In this document: piece by piece, positions 17,259 to 25,973 of the stretch
Layout: each line of letters opens with the position of its first letter
How positions within the stretch are numbered: the first letter of the stretch is position 1
Source of the DNA: Io17-Chloro-G2 sp965226825
Lineage (GTDB): Bacteria > Chloroflexota > Dehalococcoidia > Lucifugimonadales > UBA3495
Assembly (NCBI GenBank): GCA_965226825.1
Contig: CBDDED010000003.1
Coordinates: 248,001-312,000 of the forward strand
Length of the DNA stretch: 64,000 bases
Direction of reading: 5' to 3'
Position numbers and translations under genes: made by a program
The notes under the pieces: model-generated
The model's database searches: none
The model's input: the letters and a program-made list of their open reading frames with translations, nothing else
Told to the model about the DNA's origin: nothing

Positions 17259-19898
17259 CTAGCCCACCCCAGTGTTTGACAAAGAGCACTCTACAGGTAA
17301 ATCTCTGAGCGGATTACCGAGAAGCTCAGCTTGGATATTCTTAGGGTCCAAGCTTTCGTTCTTCAACCGCTCAGCAATAACTTGGCGGAAATCCTCGTTC
17401 CCAGTTTCAGAGGCCTGGGCCCTGAGGGCTCGCAAAGTGGATAAGGTTCTACGTCCGAGTTCGCGTATGGACGCCAATGTAACCACATATAATCCTTCTG
17501 CGTTTGGCAGAGCAGCGCGGGCAATTTGCTTTCGGTCGGAAATTACTACGGCCGAGACCGGCGTGGAATCAGTTTGCTGCGTATTACCGATTACCCAATT
17601 TACGTGCCCCTGAGCCTGTCTCGCTGTGCTCAAAGAGATCACCCCTGTGGGCTGTTCGTTACTCTTCGCTTCGAACGTAACTACTATTTCCTCGCCGAAA
17701 GACCAAACACCGTCTGGAACCCCCTGACCCGAGGGACGTTTGGCGTCAACCCCTAGCCAATATCCCAGTTTCTCCAATCCCTGCTCGAAGGGTGTAGCGT
17801 CAGCGCTGTCCAAAAACTTAGTGACGTCCTCCGCTTCCTTCTCAAACCCTACCCCGGCGACTCCGACCTGCTGAATCCTCCGTTCGATGGCTTCGGCGAC
17901 GATGAGCAATAATGGATCTTCAATTGGTGGAAAATCAGTCTCCGAGCCTACAAGCCGTACGACCTCCCTAAACCAAGTCGATCTAGGTGTAGCTTGGCAA
18001 GCCCGCGCAAATAGCTCGGTGGATGTTTGGGCTAGATGTGGCGCGTGGTCTCTCACCGATGACAGCGCTGCCGCACTTCCTGCCAAGTAGTACCACCACG
18101 CCCTATAGTCGGCAAGGTCATCCCCGCTAAGTCGGCTGGCGCACGTTTGAGCCTTCTCCAGAGCCCCCTCATAATCGCCTACCCACATGGCGTGGGCGTA
18201 GTCCATTTCGTCTGGAACATTGGACATCAGCGTTTGTTCCACTATATCGGGTAACCGCTGACAGTTGTCTCTTTCGCCCTGAATCCACTCGTCAACTCTC
18301 TCCCAACCAGGTTCTTTTCGTAAGAAATCACGGGCTTTAGTTGTAAATTGATCTGGCCATACAATCTTGGAAACATCGTCCAGTCCGTAGTTGAGTTCTG
18401 CTTGGAGTTCCGGATGGAATCCTGATCGGTTCTCGATCTCGTTGCAGAAGTCCAAAGTTTTTGGTCCAGAAATTATGACCACTGCGTGGTCTGTTGCATT
18501 GCGAGTGCACCTTCCCAACGCCTGAGTAAGTCTTGTTTTGATGCGGTCTCGAAGGAGGGAGTTAACTCCGAGCCGATTTAGTAAAAAGGCTTCCTGAGCA
18601 TTCGTAGCTCCCGGTAGGCCAAAAATCCATTCCAAGTGACAGGCATCGCCCGGTAAGTCTAGTCCATCGTACCGGTTGTGAAGGACCAATGCCGCATGTT
18701 CCTTCTCTAGAAATGGTTCTAGGGAATGCTCAATGTCAGTTGCTGTGAGTATTGATGGCCTCGGAGAAAGTTTGTTTAGATTGTCGATTACCGACTTAGA
18801 GGTGCTCCTATTGGGTGTCAAGATTAGAGAGCGCACAGGCTCCCCCGCTAGAGTAATGGCGGCGGCCGTAGATGTTTCAGCCGGCAGACCCAGTTCTGGA
18901 AACATGATAAATCGCCGACCGGGTCCTTGCCTGTCCCAGCCTTCCGGAACCGGAAGGCGTTCAATTTTTCTAATGCCTGTAATCCGTTCCAATTCTCCGC
19001 CTTCGCCTAAGGTCGCTGACATATAAATCCTTTGACGAGATTTGGAAAACGGTTCATGGTCAAAAGTTGGAGGAGTTATTGGTCTGATTGATATCGTCGG
19101 CCAGGTTACAAAAATGTGGCACGCATCCAGGTGTCCACGGATCATCTGCCAAGAAAATCGTTGGTCTGGCTCAACCAGTACTGAGTCAAGATAGTCTCTC
19201 AATTCCTCTTGACGTTTATGTGCGACAGGAGACGGGATCTTGCCACATTCTGTTCGCGCATCAAGCGTCGACTCGCTCTTGAGGTTCGACCATTGGAAAC
19301 CGGGTATCTCGTTCCTGAAAAAATCCAGCAAGCCGATGTAAATGTCATGGTGAGCGTCGCGGTCTATATCCACATTCCAAAGCGAGGCGATAAAATCCTC
19401 GCTCGCGTGGGCATCGTCGAGAATTAACAAATTCGCAGAATTGATTCTGGGATTAGCGTTGAATATGGCGGAATAGGTGGTAATAGCGATAGCCGAAGAA
19501 CCTACGAAAGCACTAAAGTCGGATGGGTCATAGTGTGATTGCTGGCCAACCAAAACCCGCGCATCGATGCAGTACTCTTTGGCCAATTTGCCTACTTGGT
19601 GAGCGAGTTGCCGATTTGGGCACAGATACGCGACTCTCTCTCCTTTTGTCTGTCTGACGAAATCTCCAATCAGTAAGCCTATTAGGGTCTTTCCGGTACC
19701 AGTCGGAAGTTCCAAAGCTAGGTCATGGGTTTCCAAATGTTTGGAATGCCAACTTCTCAACACGTCAGCCTGATGGGCCCAAAGATGTTGAATTTGAGTT
19801 GACCGTCCACTAAGGCTCCTGAAAAGACTCTCAGGGTCTGAAGGCTTGCTTGCGCGCCTTGCTGGAATTCGAAAGGAGATTGAATCAGATGTCGTCAT
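17259..19898 (-). CDS. Superfamily 2 helicase fused to a PD-(D/E)XK-like domain
   Basis: An 879-residue protein. Walker A LELPTGTGKT is at about 62-71, the DEAH-like box LLILDDAHASED at about 156-167 (DDAH variant), MSATLGEG at motif III, and motif VI QALGRCTR near 460. This is the Rad3/XPD-like layout. A helical middle region, about 520-700, resembles no domain I know. Around 727-745 lie VPDGVW and VTFEAKS, with the order and spacing of a PD-(D/E)XK nuclease or Mrr-like fold (PD...ExK). Helicase-nuclease fusions of this kind are often defence or restriction enzymes. Lower GC than its neighbours and IS3-like sequences on both sides suggest transfer. No methyltransferase or partner gene is adjacent. 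Helicase assignment is firm; nuclease activity and defence role are inferred. Confidence 0.8.
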   Translation of the reverse strand: MTTSDSISFRIPARRASKPSDPESLFRSLSGRSTQIQHLWAHQADVLRSWHSKHLETHDLALELPTGTGKTLIGLLIGDFVRQTKGERVAYLCPNRQLAHQVGKLAKEYCIDARVLVGQQSHYDPSDFSAFVGSSAIAITTYSAIFNANPRINSANLLILDDAHASEDFIASLWNVDIDRDAHHDIYIGLLDFFRNEIPGFQWSNLKSESTLDARTECGKIPSPVAHKRQEELRDYLDSVLVEPDQRFSWQMIRGHLDACHIFVTWPTISIRPITPPTFDHEPFSKSRQRIYMSATLGEGGELERITGIRKIERLPVPEGWDRQGPGRRFIMFPELGLPAETSTAAAITLAGEPVRSLILTPNRSTSKSVIDNLNKLSPRPSILTATDIEHSLEPFLEKEHAALVLHNRYDGLDLPGDACHLEWIFGLPGATNAQEAFLLNRLGVNSLLRDRIKTRLTQALGRCTRNATDHAVVIISGPKTLDFCNEIENRSGFHPELQAELNYGLDDVSKIVWPDQFTTKARDFLRKEPGWERVDEWIQGERDNCQRLPDIVEQTLMSNVPDEMDYAHAMWVGDYEGALEKAQTCASRLSGDDLADYRAWWYYLAGSAAALSSVRDHAPHLAQTSTELFARACQATPRSTWFREVVRLVGSETDFPPIEDPLLLIVAEAIERRIQQVGVAGVGFEKEAEDVTKFLDSADATPFEQGLEKLGYWLGVDAKRPSGQGVPDGVWSFGEEIVVTFEAKSNEQPTGVISLSTARQAQGHVNWVIGNTQQTDSTPVSAVVISDRKQIARAALPNAEGLYVVTLASIRELGRRTLSTLRALRAQASETGNEDFRQVIAERLKNESLDPKNIQAELLGNPLRDLPVECSLSNTGVG

Positions 19899-20808
19899 TG
19901 GGAAAGACCTCTCGCATCGAATTCATTCGATGCAGCTCAAGACGTAGAGAGAGCCAGCGGGTTAGCACTATTATAGCTGAGACCAAAGGCGGAGGTTAAG
20001 GTGGACCCGGGAAACTGGACAAGCGGCTGAGTGAGAGTCCCGCTCCTAAACTAAGAGCCGTTGTGGTTGCAGGGGAGGAATTCGTCGGACCGCCCCGGCG
20101 GAACTCAAAATGTTCAGGGCTCTGGTGTAGTTCGGCAAACTTTGTGTTCAAGCATTACCTAGTTAGAGAGACACAAGGGATGGAAATTCGATTGGTTGTT
20201 CCATGGTCGCTCCGTTAGTGTAGGGCTTTCGCTGACGAGGAATTGATCACCATCAATAACTCAAACCAACTCTACGGCACGATACGGAAGAGAACCGCCC
20301 AGAACCACACCCCGGCCTGCAAATCGGCACCCATGGGCATTTGGGTGTAACTATGGCGCCCCAAGCTGTCTCAGGGCCCGATACGCGTCTTGGCGCAATA
20401 TTCTTAACAGCGGCCGACATCCGGTTTGTTCCATCCGATGTTGGTCAGGCGGACCTAACGCGGGCAAGGACAAATACCGCAGCCACCCAAAATAATGGCG
20501 CCTCGTGTCGAGCGTTGAAATTATACCAATCGAGTCAAATTCCTCGTAAGGTTTTTCGCGTGCGGGTCTTGCCCCGGGGACCTGCAAGGTTCGGTCCGAA
20601 CTGAAAGCCAACTGTGGATTCGGGCAACGCAAGCACCGACCTGTCCTGCGGGCGTTGGCTTGACCCGAGTAACGACGGGCGTTGCCATCAAATATGCAAA
20701 CGATGTGCCTTTCACTGAACCCAGCATGGGCTGAACGCCGCGCAGACACCAACGCCTGCTTGACCTTCATGCCTTACGGCCGGTACCATTCCGGTAAGGA
20801 GCAACTCA
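19899..20808. other. Intergenic region, no recognised gene
   Basis: A 910-bp stretch between the helicase (reading left) and the VapB gene (reading right). It contains the IS3-end-like sequence at 19997-20023. The short ORFs at 20341-20770 have no protein-like features. It probably carries the divergent promoters of both neighbours, but I see no clear consensus pair. Confidence 0.5.
19997..20023. repeat. IS3-terminal-repeat-like sequence
   Basis: TAAGGTGGACCCGGGAAACTGGACAAG matches, with several differences, the inverted copy at 17150-17180 (both share the pattern RAGGTGGAC-CC-AAATGGACA). No transposase follows on the right, so if it is an IS left end the body has decayed. The two copies bracket the helicase gene. 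Confidence 0.35.
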
Positions 20809-20968
20809 ATGATCGTCAAAATCACTTCGAAGCGCCAAGTCACATTCCCGGCCCGCGTGCTGGACGCGCTGGGCGTAAAACCCGGCGACCAACTCGAGCT
20901 AACCGAAGGGCCCGACGGATACATAATCCGCCCCAGACGGATCGACTATTCACGCCTGGGAACCCTAA

Positions 20969-21852
20969 GAGGGTGTGTGAGAAATCCCGTTCAAGCTGGC
21001 TGGAGTCTTTTGAGCATGAGATGGATCATGGCTACATAAACCCAAGCCTCGCTGGTTTCCGGGAGGGCTTCATAGTCTTTGCTCAAGCGCCGGCAGCGGC
21101 CCAGCCACGCCAACGTCCGCTCCACCACCCACCGGCGGGGCAGCACCTCAAAGGAGTGACTGTCCGGCCTCCGCCGGACCACGGTCAGCAGCCAACCGCC
21201 GGTGACCCAGGCCCAGGCTACCAACTTGCCAGCGTATGCCCCGTCAGCCCAGATCACTTTGAGCCTGGGAAACCGGCCCACCATTTTGCTCAACACCAGC
21301 TTGGCTCCATCCCGGTCTTGAATGTTGGCGGCATGTACCACCACGGCTAGGAGCAGTCCTAAAGTATCTACTGCGATGTGACGCTTGCGCCCAGCAACCT
21401 TCTTGCCTGCATCGTAGCCTCTGGGCCCCCTTTTTCCGTGGTCTTCACCGACTGGCTGTCGATGATCGCGGCGCTGGGCGTAGCCTCGTGTCCCTCAGCC
21501 TCCCGAACCCTGGGACGCAGCGCCGCCTCAATGCTCTCCCAGGTCCCATCTCTGCGCCACTTCCGAAAATACCACCAAATCGTCCCCCAGGGCGGCAGGT
21601 CATGGGGCGCCATGCGCCAGGGTATGCCGCCGCGCAGCACATACAGAACGCCATTTACTACTTCCCGCAAGTCCACGGTCCGAGGATGGCCCCTGGGTTT
21701 GCTTGGCGGCAGCAAGGGAGCTAATTCGGCCCACTGGGCGTCGGTCAAATCGCTGGGATAAGGTTTTCTGTTCATACCCCCACAATAGCAAGATTGCTGA
21801 CCCACTCCCCAAGAGAAATTCGTGCAAGTTTAGCCCTTTCTCACACACCCTC
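20969..21852 (-). mobile_element. IS5-family insertion sequence (IS1031/IS427-like), 884 bp, inserted in vapB
   Basis: The ends are perfect 16-bp inverted repeats, GAGGGTGTGTGAGAAA at 20969-20984 and its complement at 21837-21852. They are flanked by a 3-bp target duplication TAA (20966-20968 and 21853-21855), which fits the TNA target of the IS1031 group. It encodes one transposase in two frames on the minus strand. The perfect ends, duplication and uninterrupted host reconstruction point to a recent insertion of a potentially active element. Confidence 0.9.
20991..21775 (-). CDS. IS5-family DDE transposase, two frames joined by a likely -1 frameshift
   Basis: The first frame begins MNRKPYPSDLTDAQWAELAP (ATG 21775) and contains IPWRMAPHDLPPWGTIWWYF and SAAIIDSQSVK, with the first catalytic Asp in the IIDSQS motif. 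The second frame continues GYDAGKKVAGRKRHIAVDTL, then IWADGAYAG (second Asp) and WVVERTLAWLGRCRRLSKDY (catalytic Glu). The frames overlap at a GGAAAAAGGGGG run near 21430. A -1 slip there joins EK to RGPRGYDAGKK and gives a normal full-length protein of 261 residues. IS427/IS1031-type elements are known to use such frameshifting. An upstream in-frame ATG at 21805 adds 10 residues. Confidence 0.85.
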
Positions 21853-21915
21853 TAAGGGACAAGATACCGCCCGGGCGCCCACCATTCGACATCCAAAAGT
21901 TCCGGGAACAAACGT

Positions 21916-22314
21916 ATGACTCAGCCCTTCGGAATTGATACCTCGGTCTTGGTCAGACTGACTACCAGGGAGCCCGAAAAGGACTTTGAGCACTGGGTCG
22001 AAGAACTCCGCGCCCTAATTGAGGACCAAGGCAACGAGATCTTCGCTTCAAACCAAGTCATCGGAGAGGCATATATAGCCATTCAACATCACTACGGGGT
22101 ATCCGACTCAGATACCCGCGCCTCTCTGATAGATTTATTGACCAGCGGCCTGGTTTCGCCACTAAACGGACATTCGGTCATTATCGCCCTTCAAACCACC
22201 ACCAGCCCGGGACTCTTCGACAGGCTGATTGTCGACGAATACTCACGCGCCGGTCTGGAAACTCTAACCTTGGACCTGAGGATGGCGTCGCTGCCAAGAG
22301 TACGAAGGCTGTAG
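21916..22314 (+). CDS. vapC: PIN-domain ribonuclease toxin, VapC-like
   Basis: A 132-residue PIN-domain protein. The acidic residues expected for the metal site are visible: D8 in FGIDTSVLVRL, Glu in VIGEAYIA, Asp in GLFDRLIVDEY and Asp in TLDLRMA. VapC toxins cut tRNA or rRNA and are held in check by their VapB partner. The reading frame is intact, but its antitoxin upstream is split by the insertion sequence. Its ATG lies inside the last 23 bp of the reconstructed vapB. Either expression has been lost with the native promoter, or the truncated VapB or another antitoxin controls it. Confidence 0.85.
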   Translation: MTQPFGIDTSVLVRLTTREPEKDFEHWVEELRALIEDQGNEIFASNQVIGEAYIAIQHHYGVSDSDTRASLIDLLTSGLVSPLNGHSVIIALQTTTSPGLFDRLIVDEYSRAGLETLTLDLRMASLPRVRRL

Positions 22315-22831
22315 GCACTAGCCCGTAATTTAGACGTTTCCTGGTAACAGGTTTCTGCATTTTAGTCTCCTCTCCGAGTCGATTGGTTAGCCAACGCTCG
22401 GGGCCGCCCCTCCGCTCAAGGGCATGGTGGTTGACTTGCCCTCCAAAGTCAAAATCTATTAGAGGCCAGGATCGGTGTGTCTCCTTATATCTGGGTTGAA
22501 AATTAAGCCGCCACGTAATTGAGGACGACGTTTCGGTTGAGGGTGTGGGGGTAGTTTATCTCGTGCTCTTCGGAGTACATCCAATTCCCCGCTCTCTCTT
22601 CCCATTCTTGCACCCAACTGCTGACGTTCCACTCCTGCTATTCGGTTTTTCGTGTTTCCAGTATTCAAGGTGTCAGTGCGAGCCGTTGTCCGGGCAGCTT
22701 TGCAACTCCCCTCTGGTGCCTTTGTCGGTGTACATACCCATTTGGTTGGGAGATAATGGGCCGGGTCTACTATGCCTGGGAAGGGCTTGCCGGCCGCGGA
22801 ATAGTCGGGGGCCATTCGTACTGGAGGAGCC
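22315..22831. other. Intergenic region, nothing recognised
   Basis: A 517-bp stretch after vapC. The minus-strand ORF at 22459-22854 is Arg- and Pro-rich and overlaps the start of the next gene, so it is a shadow. No repeats, RNA genes or clear promoter were seen. Confidence 0.5.
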
Positions 22832-24172
22832 ATGCGTGTCCTGCTGATCGCCACTAATCAACACCACCGCCTGATGAGCCGCATGGACGCTCGGCCTTTG
22901 CCAATAGGACTGGCCTACGTTGCCGGCAGTATCGACCGGTCCCGCCATAGCTTGAAGGTTTTGGACCTCATGTTTTCCCAGGATTCCCTGGCTGACGTTA
23001 AGCAGATGGTCGAGGAGTTCCAACCCGACGTAGTCGGAGTATCCATACGAAACCTGAGCAACCACAGCTACCTTGACCCCCAGTGGGCGTTGCCGGCCAG
23101 CAAAGCGGTTATCCAACAAGTTCGCGGGGTCAGCGGCGCAACCATCGTGTGCGGCGGCCCTGCCGTCAGCCTTCTGCCGGTGGAGTGTTTCCGGTACCTG
23201 GAGCCGGACCTGGCGCTGGCGGGCGACGCGGCAGAGGCCTTCTCCGAGTTAGTTGACCGGTTGGAGTCGGAAGGTGCCGGTCCCGGTGCGGGTTCCGCAG
23301 GAATCGGCTCCCGTCTTGGGTCGGTGGAAGGCCTGGTCTACCGGGATGAGGATGAGATAGTTTTTACCGGCGCCCGGTGTGCGTCCAGTTTTTCAACCCC
23401 GCCCCGGCTGGAAGACCTGGATATGGACAAATACCGGAAGGCCGGCTTTGGCATTGGAATTGTCACCAAGCTGGGAGATTTCCAGTATCCAACATCTCCC
23501 GGGAACGGCGGCGGTTCGGGTCCTCAGGAAGACGGCGCTTGGCGGGTGATTCGTCCTATTGAAGACGTCGTCCAAGAAGTTAAAGACATGGATGAACGCT
23601 TCGGATTGCGCAAAGTTTTCTTCATCGACAACGGGTTCAACATCCCTATGGACCACGCCAAGGAGCTGTGCCGGGCCTTGATCGACCGCGGTCCAAAGCT
23701 ACAATGGAACACCTGCCTGGCCCCCTTCTCGTGCGACTCTGAAATGGTAGGCTTGATGAAGCAAGCTGGCTGCGCCCTCGTCATTATGGGCAACGCCAAG
23801 GCCGACCCTCGCAACGGTTCAGGCTTGAGCGCCCAACTGGCGCCGATGGTTGAAACCGCAGGCCTGTGTGAAGCCGAGGGCCTCCACTACACCGTCGCCC
23901 AAACCTTCGGCGAACCCGGCGACACGCGGGAGACCGTGGAAGAGAAGCTGGCATTCCTGCGCCGGTTGAAACCCGCGGTGGCGAATTTGCGGGTGGGCGT
24001 CAGCATCATGCCGGGAACGCCGGTAGCCGCTTTGGCGCTGGAAGAGGGCCTGATATCCGACGAAAGCGAGTTGATCGAGCCCACCTTTTACCTGGCGGAG
24101 CCGGTGAAGGACTGGATAGTCGACTATCTAAAGGAACAGGCGGCCCAAAATCCCCGGTGGAACCTGATGTAG
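22832..24172 (+). CDS. Cobalamin-binding / radical-SAM-like protein lacking the cluster motif
   Basis: A 446-residue protein. Residues 1-150 look like a B12-binding Rossmann domain (LPIGLAYVAGSIDRS, PDVVGVSIRNLSN, TIVCGGPAVSLLP). The remainder resembles the barrel of BchE-type radical SAM enzymes, with the helper pattern WRVIRPIEDVVQEVKDM, KVFFIDNGFNIP, LQWNTCLAPFSCD and MKQAGCALVIMGNA. The CxxxCxxC that binds the [4Fe-4S] cluster should lie between GIGIVTKLG and WRVI. Instead that stretch is DFQYPTSPGNGGGSGPQ, with no cysteine. The frame is otherwise uninterrupted. Either the protein has lost radical chemistry or the cluster is bound unusually. A GGAGGAGCC ribosome-binding site precedes ATG 22832. 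Confidence 0.7.
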   Translation: MRVLLIATNQHHRLMSRMDARPLPIGLAYVAGSIDRSRHSLKVLDLMFSQDSLADVKQMVEEFQPDVVGVSIRNLSNHSYLDPQWALPASKAVIQQVRGVSGATIVCGGPAVSLLPVECFRYLEPDLALAGDAAEAFSELVDRLESEGAGPGAGSAGIGSRLGSVEGLVYRDEDEIVFTGARCASSFSTPPRLEDLDMDKYRKAGFGIGIVTKLGDFQYPTSPGNGGGSGPQEDGAWRVIRPIEDVVQEVKDMDERFGLRKVFFIDNGFNIPMDHAKELCRALIDRGPKLQWNTCLAPFSCDSEMVGLMKQAGCALVIMGNAKADPRNGSGLSAQLAPMVETAGLCEAEGLHYTVAQTFGEPGDTRETVEEKLAFLRRLKPAVANLRVGVSIMPGTPVAALALEEGLISDESELIEPTFYLAEPVKDWIVDYLKEQAAQNPRWNLM

Positions 24173-24232
24173 CGGAAATATCCGCCGGGAAGGGCGGGGC
24201 GCGCCAATTCAGATGCTTGTTGGAGGATAAGC

Positions 24233-25453
24233 TTGGAAACCAGCCTGAGAGACAAGTATTGCATCGTGGGAGTGGGTGAAACCGAGTACAGCCGCGGCTC
24301 TGGGCGCACCACCCGCGCCTTGGGCGCCGAGGCAATTCGCAATGCCATGCACGACGCCGGTCTGGCCCCGGACCAGGTGGACGGCATGCTTAGCTACCAC
24401 GGCGGGGACTCCACACCCTCCACGTCGATAATGTATGACCTGGGGCTGCGCCCCAATTTTTACATGGACTGCTCCGGCGGCGGGTCCAGCACCGAGGCCC
24501 TGGTGGGCTTGGCAATGGGCGCCATAGAAACCGGCATGGCTGATACCGTTGCGGTTTTCCGTTCCATGAACGGCTACTCCAACATCCGCATCGGTGGAAC
24601 CGGCGCCAGAGCGTCCGCGCCGATAGCGGGTTTGGACCTGATGAAACGGCCCTACGGCATGATCAGCGCGGTGCAGCAGTTCTCCTTTACCTTCACCCGC
24701 CACATGATGGAGTACGGCGTCACCAGCGAAAACCTGGCTCAAATCAAGGTGGCCCACAGCAACCACGCCAGCAACAATCCCAAGGCCTTGATGAAGCAAA
24801 GGGTGACCGTGGAAGACGTGCTCAACTCCCGCTGGATCATCCGTCCGGTGGCCCACCTGTTGGACTGCTGCCTGGAAACCGACAACGCCACCTGCGTTAT
24901 CGTCACCTCCGCGGAACGGGCCAAAGACCTCCGGCAGCGCCCGGTCCACATCCTGGGGGTCCAGGGTCGGGGAACCAAGCCGGGCGGGGATTTCCACTAC
25001 CAGCACGGTCCTATTTCCCGGGTTGCCGGTCACTACGTTGGCCCCCGTGTTTTTGAAAGCGCAGGGGTGACTCACGATGACGTTGACGTGACCGGATGCT
25101 ACGACGCTTTTACCTACACGACCTTGCTCCAGTTTGAGGACTACGGCTGGTGCGAAAAGGGAGAGGGCAAGGACTACGTTTCCAGCGGAATCATCAACCT
25201 TGGCGGACGGAGGCCCAACAACACCAGCGGCGGCCACCTCTGCGAAGGCTATACCCACGGAATGAACATGGTGATCGAAAATGTGAGGCAATTGCGGGGA
25301 ACGGTGGACGACTATTGTCCCGGAGCCGCCGACGGGGTCCACAGCTACGACTATTCGGAAGGCCAGTGCCGCCAGGTACGCGACGCCAACATCAGCATGA
25401 ACATGGGCTGGGGCACCCCCGCGGTGGGAAGCTCCCTTATCATGAGGAGGTAA
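24233..25453 (+). CDS. Thiolase-family protein (SCP2-type acetyl-CoA acetyltransferase-like)
   Basis: A 406-residue thiolase-fold protein from a TTG start with a good GGAGG site 8 bp upstream. IVGVGETEYSRG opens the fold. MDCSGGGSSTEALVGLAMGA holds the candidate nucleophilic Cys, and GGHLCEGYTHGMN contains the conserved His. SCP2-type relatives catalyse carbon-carbon bond cleavage or condensation of acyl-CoAs. They are regularly paired with a DUF35 zinc-ribbon/OB protein, as here 4 bp downstream. The ribosome-binding site of that partner lies within the final codons (GAGGAGGTAA), so the two are coupled. Substrate is unknown. Confidence 0.85.
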   Translation: METSLRDKYCIVGVGETEYSRGSGRTTRALGAEAIRNAMHDAGLAPDQVDGMLSYHGGDSTPSTSIMYDLGLRPNFYMDCSGGGSSTEALVGLAMGAIETGMADTVAVFRSMNGYSNIRIGGTGARASAPIAGLDLMKRPYGMISAVQQFSFTFTRHMMEYGVTSENLAQIKVAHSNHASNNPKALMKQRVTVEDVLNSRWIIRPVAHLLDCCLETDNATCVIVTSAERAKDLRQRPVHILGVQGRGTKPGGDFHYQHGPISRVAGHYVGPRVFESAGVTHDDVDVTGCYDAFTYTTLLQFEDYGWCEKGEGKDYVSSGIINLGGRRPNNTSGGHLCEGYTHGMNMVIENVRQLRGTVDDYCPGAADGVHSYDYSEGQCRQVRDANISMNMGWGTPAVGSSLIMRR

Positions 25454-25457
25454 CATC

Positions 25458-25961
25458 GTGCCGGTTTACCAATACCGGGGGATCCCGCTCAACATTTCCG
25501 ACAATGACAGCGAGTACAAGGGGTACTTCGAGGGGGCCGCGGAACATCGGTTGCTCGTGAAGAAATGCCTGGACTGCGGCCTTCTGCGCGGCGAACCCGG
25601 CCCCGGGTGCCCTTGGTGCACGTCTTTGCAGTGGGAGTGGCACGAGGTTAGCGGCAAAGGCGCCATCTACAGCTATCAGATCGTGGCCCACACGGTCGTG
25701 CCCAGCTTCAGGGATTGGGCGCCCTTTGCCATTGTCCTGGTCGAGTTGGACGAGCAGAGCGGGGAACCCGACCCCAATGACGGCCTGCGGATCATCGCCA
25801 ACCTGGTGGATGCCAACATGGAACCGGAAAAAGAGGAGAACGTCGCCATCGGCAAGCGAGTTGAAGCAGTGTTCTACGACGGCGAAGACGGGTTCTCCTT
25901 ACCCCAGTTCCGGCTGATCGACGAACCGCCCAAGGGCCCCGTCTGGCAGCACCAGATTTAG
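25458..25961 (+). CDS. DUF35 OB-fold, zinc-ribbon protein (thiolase partner)
   Basis: A 167-residue protein with a GTG start 4 bp after the thiolase stop. The rubredoxin-like zinc ribbon is visible as CLDCG...GPGCPWC (residues about 36-53), followed by an OB-fold (EVSGKGAIYSYQIVAHTV and PFAIVLVELDE). DUF35 proteins bind acyl-CoA and form channelled complexes with thiolase-like enzymes. The C-terminal half contains GKRVEAVFYD, a typical closing strand. Complex formation with the 24233 gene is inferred from the strict pairing in the family. Confidence 0.85.
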   Translation: MPVYQYRGIPLNISDNDSEYKGYFEGAAEHRLLVKKCLDCGLLRGEPGPGCPWCTSLQWEWHEVSGKGAIYSYQIVAHTVVPSFRDWAPFAIVLVELDEQSGEPDPNDGLRIIANLVDANMEPEKEENVAIGKRVEAVFYDGEDGFSLPQFRLIDEPPKGPVWQHQI

Positions 25962-25973
25962 GCGGAGGCACTA

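Larger units (their letters stand above)
20809..21938 (+). pseudogene. vapB: VapB/AbrB-type antitoxin split by an insertion sequence
   Basis: Residues MIVKITSKRQVTFPARVLDA with LGVKPGDQLELTEG are a classic AbrB/MazE-type swapped-hairpin DNA-binding domain. The frame runs into an insertion sequence at 20969. If that element (20969-21852) and one copy of the TAA target duplication are removed, 20809-20968 joins 21856-21938 without a break. The result is an 80-residue protein ending PFDIQKFREQTYDSALRN, which overlaps the toxin start by 23 bp as is usual for VapBC. The reconstruction is exact (243 bp, 81 codons), so the gene was intact until a recent insertion. The truncated product still has the DNA-binding domain but lacks the toxin-binding tail. 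An ATG at 20809 preceded by AAGGAG supports the start. Confidence 0.85.

Noticed and set aside
24209..25456. 415-residue minus-strand ORF
   Set aside because: Shadow of the thiolase gene, which has motifs and a ribosome-binding site.
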